Source: Desulfonatronospira sp.
GTDB lineage: Bacteria > Desulfobacterota > Desulfovibrionia > Desulfovibrionales > Desulfonatronovibrionaceae
Assembly (NCBI GenBank): GCA_003563255.1
Contig: PWSL01000249.1
Span: 1-12,451 of the forward strand
Direction of reading: 5' to 3'
DNA: 12,451 bases
Shown: one piece after another, positions 7,187-12,451 of the stretch
Numbering within the stretch: the stretch's first letter is position 1
How the letters are laid out: each line of letters starts with the position of its first letter
Program-made: the position numbers and the translations under genes
The notes under the pieces: generated by a model
Database searches by the model: none
What the model was told of the DNA's origin: nothing
The model's input: only the letters and a program-made list of their open reading frames with translations

Positions 7187-10100
7187 ATGCCCGATAAGAA
7201 ACCACATTCTTCTCTAGAACCGGAGATTATTATTGATCAGGTTTTAAATGTCAGTTCCAGCCAGTTTGAGGGCTGGCCGGAGTCTGTAAAAAGGCTGGCA
7301 CTGGAACTGGCATCTGAACTTTTCATCATCAGGTACAACCCTTTCATCAACCCTCAACTGGTACAGCAAAGTGTGTTTTCCAGGCTTGACAATGAACGTG
7401 GAGGCATAGCCCCAAAATTCCTGAGCAGTATCACCCAGGCCCTGGAAAAATACTGGCATGACTATCTGGAGGACCAGAGATTCAAAGAGAAAGTCAGGAA
7501 AAAAATCAGCAGATATCTCTCCACTGATAATGTATCCACCAACCCGGCCACTTTGCTGGAATGCTCCACTGACGCCACAGACCTCCGCCTGGATATGCCC
7601 ATGATGGTGGTATTCCCGGAAGACACGGCCCAGGTCCAGGCAGTGGTGCGCCTGGCTAATGAAATGCAGTTCGGCCTGGTTCCCAGGGGTGGGGCAACGG
7701 GTCTCACCGGGGGAGCTATACCCTGTTCCAGGCGGACAGTAGTAATTAATACCGGACGGCTAAAAAAGATCATGGACATAGACCCTGAATCCATGGTGCT
7801 GACAGCCCAGTCCGGGGGGGTTACCCTGGATGCCATCAGGGCGGTAGACCGCAAGGGGCTTTTGTTTACGGTCGATCCAGCTTCCAAGGCAGCTTCTTCC
7901 CTGGGGGGGAATGTTTCCGAAAACGCGGGTGGACCTTTTGCTTTCGAGTACGGAACCACACTGGACAATGTGTTGAGCTACAAGATGGTTACCCCCACAG
8001 GAGATCTTATTCAGGTTAAAAGAATCAACCATCCCAGGCACAAGATTCTGCCCCATGAAACTGTTGTATTCGAGATCAAGGATGAGCAGGGCAGGGTCAA
8101 GAACACTGTCAGACTCAAAGGAGATGAAATCAGGACTCCTGGACTTGGCAAGGACGTTACCAACAAGTTTCTGGGCGGCTTGCCGGGAATCCAGAAAGAG
8201 GGCGTAGACGGTCTGATAACGGAGGTCAGTTTCACCCTTTACCCGCAACTGGCTCATTACCGGGTACTGTGCCTGGAATTTTTCGGGCATACCATGCATA
8301 ATGCAATGCAGGTGATACAAGAGATAGTTGCCCTGCGAGACGGGATCCGCAAAAGCGGGGACAAAGTCAAGATTTCAGCTCTGGAAGAGTTCGGCACCAA
8401 GTATGTGCAGGCCATCGAATACCAGAAGAAATCCTCCACCTATGAGGGTGAGCCCATGTCAGTTCTTATTTTGCAGCTCGACTCTGATGACCTTGATGCC
8501 CTGCAGGAGGTGGTGGAAAAGATCGTGCAGCTGGTCTCGCCTTACGACCAGGTGGACGTGTTTGTGGCCGATGATGACAAAGAGGCCGAAAAATTCTGGG
8601 AGGACAGGCATCGCCTTTCCGCCATTACCAAACATACCAGCGGATTTAAAATAAACGAGGACGTGGTCATACCCCTGGAGGTTATTCCGGAATTTGCGGA
8701 TTTCATTGAAAACCTGAATCTGTACTACCTGGCCCTGGCCTACCGCAAGGCCTTGAACAGGGTTCTGGACCTGCCCGGTGTCAGCATTGACGATGAATAT
8801 ATCCTGATGGAACTGCAGGTTATCGCCCAAATACTGAAGCAGCAGGTGACCAAGGATGCTCTGCCGGAGCAGATTTACGAACTGCAGATAGTGTTTTTCT
8901 TTCAGGATCTCAAGGGGCGTTATCCCGCCCACAGGGACAGGCTGGATGAGATTTTGAAAAACCTTCAGAGCAGCAGAGTCATCATAGCCAATCACATGCA
9001 TGCCGGTGACGGCAACTGCCATGTCAATCTTCCGGTGAATTCCAATGACCCTGAAATGATGCGCCTGGCAGAGGCGGCGGCAGCCAGGGTCTTTGAAGAG
9101 GTCCTGCGCCTCAACGGACAGGTGTCAGGGGAACACGGCATAGGTCTGACCAAGATCAAGTATCTTTCCAGCGACAAAATCGAAGCCCTGAAAGCCTACA
9201 AGGCAGAGGTGGACCCCGGAAATATATTCAACCCTCAGAAACTGGTGCAGAGGAAGATGGTTTCGGTGCCCTACACCTTTTCGTTCAACCAGTTGATCGA
9301 GGATCTGCGCCGGGCCGGACTGGATGAAAGCGATCTATTTATTGATCTCTTAAAAAGCATCCAGAATTGCTCGCACTGCGGCAAATGCAAGCAGGCCTGT
9401 CCCATGTTCATCCCTCGGAAAGGCAAGCTTTACCACCCCAGGAACAAAAACATTTCCCTGGCCGGACTCATCGAGGCCCTGTATTATACCATGCTGGTGC
9501 AGGGCGATCCTGACCAGCAGGTGCTCAATGAACTGCGCACCATTGTGGAACACTGTACAGCATGCGGGCGCTGTACCAGTATCTGTCCGGTGAAGATAAA
9601 GGCCGGCAAGGTGTCTTTGGAGGCCAGAAACTACCTCAAGGCCAGAAATGTTTCCGGACATGCAATAAAGGACCGCCTCCTGGATTATGTCTCACAGGAT
9701 CCGGTAAAGCAGATTCCCAGGATGGCCAAGGCGGCGGTTTTAGGGCAGAAGTTTCAAAACGCCCTGGTGGGAATTATACCGGCCTTCTGGCGGAAAAAGG
9801 CAACCAGTCCCGTATTTCAGACCAGAACTCCGGCCATGGAGTACCGCAACCTCTCGGAGGTTCTAAATCTTCATGAACAGAACCTGTTTGTATCCGGAAA
9901 TAACAGCGACTCCAGAGCGCTTTTGTATTTTCCAGGATGCGGGGCAGGCATATTCTATCCCTCCATAGGGCTTGCCGGACTGGCTCTGTTGCTTGAAACC
10001 GGAAGAAATGTCGTCCTGCCCCGGAACCATATGTGCTGCGGCTACCCCCTGCTGGCTGCCGGAGATGAAGATGGAATGCGCAGGATGGAGAAAGAAAACA

Positions 10101-10732
10101 CTCAAGCGCTGAACCGTCTCATCGCAGATTTTCAGTGGCAGGGCCTGAACTTTTCACACATACTGACATCCTGTGGCACATGCCGTGAGGGAATACAGGG
10201 ATACCGCCTCAAGGGCTACGGGAAGGTGCTGCAGCACCAGGACGTGGTACAGTATCTGCTAGAGAATCTGCAGATACCTCAACAGGCGGATTCCAGACAG
10301 GTTCTTTACCATCATTCCTGTCATGTTGAATGGGAAGATATAAATCCTTTAAAGGCCGGGGGAATTTATGCCCGGAAATTCCGGGAAGCCCTGAACCTGC
10401 AGGTGGAAATGAGCACCGGCTGCTGCGGAGAGAGCGGCCTGGGGGCCATGAGTTCTCCCAGGGTCTTCAACCCGGTTCGGCAGGAAAAAATCCAGAATCT
10501 GGGAGAGCAGCTGCCGGGTTTCGGCCCGGATATCCCCTTGCTGGTTGGATGCCCTTCGTGTAAAATCGGAATAGGAAGGTGCATGGAAATGCTGAAAGAC
10601 AAGCGCCCGGTGATGCACACCGCCGAGTATACGGCGGAAAGGCTGCTTGGTGAAAAATGGAGGAAGGATCTGCTGCAGAGAATTAAAAATGCTGAGCAGG
10701 ACAGAAATATGATCCTGATTAAAGCTGGATAG
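7187..10732 (+). CDS. FAD- and Fe-S-binding oxidoreductase (GlcD/D-lactate dehydrogenase type fused to CCG domains)
   Basis: This 1181-residue fusion probably oxidises a 2-hydroxy acid. Domains in order: an N-terminal region of about 115 residues that I do not recognise; FAD-binding PCMH-type domain (about 130-350) with PRGGATGLTGGA (167-178) and SLGGNVSENAGG (238-249); FAD-oxidase C-terminal domain (about 355-690) with HAGDGNCHVNLP (605-616) and SGEHGIGLTK (647-656), interrupted by a helical insert at about 505-595; two [4Fe-4S] motifs, C728/C731/C734/C738 and C790/C793/C796/C800; and two CCG domains, C918/C950-C951/C996/C999 and C1045/C1079-C1080/C1122/C1125. Electrons likely run from FAD through the clusters to the CCG domains and on to an unknown acceptor. 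The architecture resembles YdiJ and sulfate-reducer lactate dehydrogenases, which are usually shorter. Substrate (D-lactate, glycolate, 2-hydroxyglutarate) is not decidable. AAGGA at 7174-7178 supports the start. It is followed after eight bases by ruvX, as an operon. Confidence 0.9.
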   Translation: MPDKKPHSSLEPEIIIDQVLNVSSSQFEGWPESVKRLALELASELFIIRYNPFINPQLVQQSVFSRLDNERGGIAPKFLSSITQALEKYWHDYLEDQRFKEKVRKKISRYLSTDNVSTNPATLLECSTDATDLRLDMPMMVVFPEDTAQVQAVVRLANEMQFGLVPRGGATGLTGGAIPCSRRTVVINTGRLKKIMDIDPESMVLTAQSGGVTLDAIRAVDRKGLLFTVDPASKAASSLGGNVSENAGGPFAFEYGTTLDNVLSYKMVTPTGDLIQVKRINHPRHKILPHETVVFEIKDEQGRVKNTVRLKGDEIRTPGLGKDVTNKFLGGLPGIQKEGVDGLITEVSFTLYPQLAHYRVLCLEFFGHTMHNAMQVIQEIVALRDGIRKSGDKVKISALEEFGTKYVQAIEYQKKSSTYEGEPMSVLILQLDSDDLDALQEVVEKIVQLVSPYDQVDVFVADDDKEAEKFWEDRHRLSAITKHTSGFKINEDVVIPLEVIPEFADFIENLNLYYLALAYRKALNRVLDLPGVSIDDEYILMELQVIAQILKQQVTKDALPEQIYELQIVFFFQDLKGRYPAHRDRLDEILKNLQSSRVIIANHMHAGDGNCHVNLPVNSNDPEMMRLAEAAAARVFEEVLRLNGQVSGEHGIGLTKIKYLSSDKIEALKAYKAEVDPGNIFNPQKLVQRKMVSVPYTFSFNQLIEDLRRAGLDESDLFIDLLKSIQNCSHCGKCKQACPMFIPRKGKLYHPRNKNISLAGLIEALYYTMLVQGDPDQQVLNELRTIVEHCTACGRCTSICPVKIKAGKVSLEARNYLKARNVSGHAIKDRLLDYVSQDPVKQIPRMAKAAVLGQKFQNALVGIIPAFWRKKATSPVFQTRTPAMEYRNLSEVLNLHEQNLFVSGNNSDSRALLYFPGCGAGIFYPSIGLAGLALLLETGRNVVLPRNHMCCGYPLLAAGDEDGMRRMEKENTQALNRLIADFQWQGLNFSHILTSCGTCREGIQGYRLKGYGKVLQHQDVVQYLLENLQIPQQADSRQVLYHHSCHVEWEDINPLKAGGIYARKFREALNLQVEMSTGCCGESGLGAMSSPRVFNPVRQEKIQNLGEQLPGFGPDIPLLVGCPSCKIGIGRCMEMLKDKRPVMHTAEYTAERLLGEKWRKDLLQRIKNAEQDRNMILIKAG

Positions 10733-10740
10733 TCTGAAGT

Positions 10741-11166
10741 ATGAAATGTCTTGGGATTGACTTTGGACTAAAAAGAGTGGGGCTGGCTGTAAGCGACCCC
10801 CAGGGGAAGATGGCCTTCCCCCTGAAAACCATTCACCGCGGCACACGGGAAGATCTTTTTAATGAGATTATTGAGATAATTAACAGTCTTGGAATAGAGG
10901 CCATTGTACTGGGGCTTCCCCTGGGTCCGGAGGGTCAGGAAAGCCTGAGCTGCAGACAGATCCAGAACTTCCGGATAAGCCTTGAAAGAAGGACTGCAGT
11001 ACCGGTACATATCATTAACGAAGCCTGCACCTCCCATGAGGCAGAACTTATCCTCAAAGGGCGGGGTGTCAGGGGTAAGAATCTCAAGGACCAGCTTGAC
11101 CAGGCGGCAGCCGTCCTGATCCTGGATTCTTTTCTTGCAGGCAGGCAGTCGGCGGGGGAGGGATAA
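10741..11166 (+). CDS. ruvX: RuvX/YqgF family putative Holliday junction resolvase or pre-16S rRNA nuclease
   Basis: This 141-residue protein is of normal length for the YqgF/RuvX family, RNase H-fold nucleases linked to 16S rRNA 5'-end maturation and proposed as Holliday junction resolvases. GIDFGLKRVGLAVSDP (5-20) carries the first acidic residue, Asp7; VLGLPLGPEG (56-65) is the second family motif; Glu94 lies where the usual DER[LM][ST]T motif sits, and Asp120 in LDQAAAVLIL (119-128) gives the third acid. The motif itself is unusual, NEACTS (93-98): the customary first Asp is Asn and Arg is Ala. The three acids expected for catalysis remain, so activity is plausible. No good ribosome site precedes the ATG, which follows the oxidoreductase stop by eight bases, suggesting translational coupling. 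mltG follows after one base; ruvX next to mltG is also seen in other bacteria. Confidence 0.92.
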   Translation: MKCLGIDFGLKRVGLAVSDPQGKMAFPLKTIHRGTREDLFNEIIEIINSLGIEAIVLGLPLGPEGQESLSCRQIQNFRISLERRTAVPVHIINEACTSHEAELILKGRGVRGKNLKDQLDQAAAVLILDSFLAGRQSAGEG

Positions 11167-11167
11167 A

Positions 11168-12175
11168 ATGAGTATAAAAAAAGTGCTTGGGGGACTTTTT
11201 GCTTTGGCCTTACCAGTGATTGTGCTGGGAGGGATCTACCTGCATCATCTGGTGCATTCTCCTCAGAGTCAGGAAAGCCGCATGGAGATAGTCCGCATAA
11301 GCCCGGGCCAGAGTTTTAAAAGTATTGCTTATCAACTTGAATCCCAGGGCCTTATTAAAAGCGGGACATTAATGTATTACTGGGGCTGGATCCAGGACAA
11401 GGCCACCAGGGTTCAGGCAGGGCATTTCCAGGTGGATACCAGCTGGTCCATACACCAGATGCTGGAGCACCTGAGTACGGGCAGGGAGAAGCTGAAGCGC
11501 CTGCAGATCCCCGAGGGGGCACCCTGGTGGGATATTGCCAGGCTCCTGGATAAAAAAGAACTTGCGTCTTTTGAAGAGTTCGAAGCGGTGATCCATGACA
11601 GAGAATTCCTGGACCGGATGAATATTCATGCCTCCAACGCTGAAGGTTTTCTGTATCCAGAGACATATTATATTTCGCCCAGCAGAGACCTGGGGGCTGA
11701 GAAGCTGGCCCGGATAATGATCAACCAGTTCTGGAGTTCCACCCGGGACCTGTGGGGAGATATGCCTTTTGAGGAAATTTATGAGCTGGTCAACCTGGCT
11801 TCTCTAATTGAAAAGGAAACGGGTAGTGCAGAAGAGCGGCCAAGGATTGCAGGGGTTTTTCAAAATCGTCTGGCAGGCAACATGCTTCTGCAATGCGATC
11901 CCACCATTATTTACGGGCTGGGGGAAGAATTTGAAGGCAGGCTCAGACGCAGGCACCTGGAAGACAGGGATAATGCATACAATACATATCAGTACCGGGG
12001 TTTTCCTCCAACGCCCATCTGTTCTCCAGGCCGGGCCTCACTGGAGGCGGCCCTGAACCCCGAAGAGCACGGTTACTACTATTTTGTTTCCAGAAACGAT
12101 GGTACTCACCACTTCAGCAAGACCCTGCAGGAGCACAACCGTGCGGTTTACCGCTACCAGATAATGGTGCGCTGA
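11168..12175 (+). CDS. mltG: endolytic murein transglycosylase MltG (YceG family)
   Basis: MltG is an inner-membrane lytic transglycosylase that cuts nascent glycan strands and is thought to set their length. The 335-residue protein starts with a single membrane anchor (residues 6-25) and then lies outside the membrane. A LysM-like segment (about 41-105, ISPGQSFKSIAYQLESQGLI) precedes the YceG catalytic domain. The catalytic glutamate is Glu215 in NLASLIEKET (209-218), the counterpart of E. coli Glu218; AGVFQNRL (228-235), LQCDPTIIYGL (241-251) and the C-terminal HHFSKTLQEHN (314-324) are further family motifs. I choose the ATG at 11168 over the in-frame ATG at 11135, because GGGGAGG (11155-11161) is correctly spaced before it and the earlier start would overlap ruvX and add a charged stretch before the anchor. 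It is the last gene of the run. Confidence 0.94.
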   Translation: MSIKKVLGGLFALALPVIVLGGIYLHHLVHSPQSQESRMEIVRISPGQSFKSIAYQLESQGLIKSGTLMYYWGWIQDKATRVQAGHFQVDTSWSIHQMLEHLSTGREKLKRLQIPEGAPWWDIARLLDKKELASFEEFEAVIHDREFLDRMNIHASNAEGFLYPETYYISPSRDLGAEKLARIMINQFWSSTRDLWGDMPFEEIYELVNLASLIEKETGSAEERPRIAGVFQNRLAGNMLLQCDPTIIYGLGEEFEGRLRRRHLEDRDNAYNTYQYRGFPPTPICSPGRASLEAALNPEEHGYYYFVSRNDGTHHFSKTLQEHNRAVYRYQIMVR

Positions 12176-12193
12176 GTTTTTTCCGGAATCATT

Positions 12194-12222
12194 GCAAATC
12201 CGCTGCCCCAGGGCTGCTTTGC
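12194..12222 (+). terminator. imperfect hairpin after mltG, possible terminator
   Basis: GCAAA (12194-12198) pairs with TTTGC (12218-12222), and GCTGCCC with GGGCTGC inside it (one T-T mismatch), making an interrupted stem 19 bases after the mltG stop codon. A run of six T at 12177-12182 lies before rather than after the stem, so intrinsic termination is doubtful. The third mobile element begins three bases later. Confidence 0.3.
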
Positions 12223-12224
12223 AG

Positions 12225-12451
12225 GTAACCATTCAGGGGGTGCCGGTACCGGCCCGGGGACAACCGGCCCGGGGACAGTCCCCGGGACACTTTTCCTGCA
12301 CAAATCAAATATGACAGACGCTGAGTTGTGTGAACCTGCACAGATAGTACTAAGCGGGGACAGTCCCCAGGCCTGTTGCCAGGAACTACAACGGTACCGG
12401 CCCGGGGACAGTCCACGCGAAACTTTTCCTGCACAAATAAAATATGACAGA
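12225..12451. mobile_element. left part of a third GTAACC-ended REP-like element, truncated by the window edge
   Basis: GTAACCATTCAGGGGG (12225-12240) matches the left and inverted right ends of the element at 6987-7076 at 15 of 16 bases each. The body has GGGGACAGTCCCC at 12271-12283 and 12356-12368, a shortened form at 12404-12414, and GGCCTGTTGCCA, related to the middle of the smaller element. If complete, it should end beyond the window in the complement of the starting sequence, followed by CTTTGCAG, the eight bases at 12217-12224. No protein-like reading frame is seen in the visible part, which is otherwise the non-coding tail behind mltG. Confidence 0.65.
12264..12451 (+). repeat. two 55-bp direct repeats inside the third element
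   Basis: Copies at 12264-12318 and 12397-12451 start with CCGGCCCGGGGACAGTCC and end with CTTTTCCTGCACAAAT-x-AAATATGACAGA; they differ at only a few bases in the middle. They are offset by 133 bases. The second copy runs into the window end, so more copies may follow. CGGTACCGGCCCGGGGACA also occurs at 12244-12262 and 12392-12410, extending the likeness leftwards. Confidence 0.8.

Noticed and set aside
11135..11167. Upstream in-frame ATG for mltG
   Set aside because: It overlaps the ruvX 3' end, adds a charged non-family stretch before the membrane anchor, and the ATG at 11168 has a much better ribosome site.
12264..12451. Repeats near the window end considered as a CRISPR array
   Set aside because: Only two copies, 55 bases long, offset by 133 bases, with a spacer itself containing the REP core; no cas genes and not the CRISPR format.

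Overview
The window reads as a piece of a bacterial chromosome of moderate GC content. It holds six intact protein genes and no RNA gene that I can recognise. The gene set (a full-length glutamate synthase large chain, an NSS-family amino-acid transporter, and a large FAD plus Fe-S dehydrogenase of the glycolate/D-lactate type with CCG domains) suggests an anaerobic, perhaps sulfate-reducing deltaproteobacterium such as a member of Desulfovibrionales. This is an inference from gene types and style, not from a marker gene.

Layout: bases 1-163 are an intergenic stretch with REP-like inverted repeats. A small DUF1805 gene (164-454, +) follows and meets the 3' end of the glutamate synthase gene (478-5064, -) tail to tail. 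A 551-base intergenic region (5065-5615) separates that gene from a divergent sodium-dependent transporter (5616-6977, +). It contains a textbook miniature inverted-repeat element (MITE) with 18-bp perfect ends and an 8-bp target-site duplication, plus a second diverged partial copy. Behind the transporter lie a second, 90-bp miniature element with its own 8-bp duplication and then a strong hairpin that is probably the transporter's terminator. Next is a compact three-gene run on the + strand: FAD/Fe-S oxidoreductase (7187-10732), ruvX (10741-11166) and mltG (11168-12175), with gaps of 8 bases and 1 base, which looks like an operon. From 12225 to the window end a third element begins with the same terminal sequence as the second and carries internal 55-bp direct repeats; its other end is outside the window.

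How the genes fit together: glutamate synthase assimilates nitrogen by making two glutamates from glutamine and 2-oxoglutarate. Its divergent neighbour probably imports an amino acid with sodium. The FAD/Fe-S enzyme probably oxidises a 2-hydroxy acid and passes electrons through two [4Fe-4S] clusters to two cysteine-rich CCG domains. RuvX and MltG serve RNA/DNA processing and peptidoglycan synthesis; their link to the oxidoreductase looks like co-transcription rather than a shared pathway.

The most notable thing in the window is the family of short non-autonomous elements. They share related ends (GTA-x-C-xx-TT-x-AG), 8-bp target duplications and a palindromic core GGGGACAGTCCCC, and members or fragments occur in every sizeable intergenic region. 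I see no convincing new protein-coding system.
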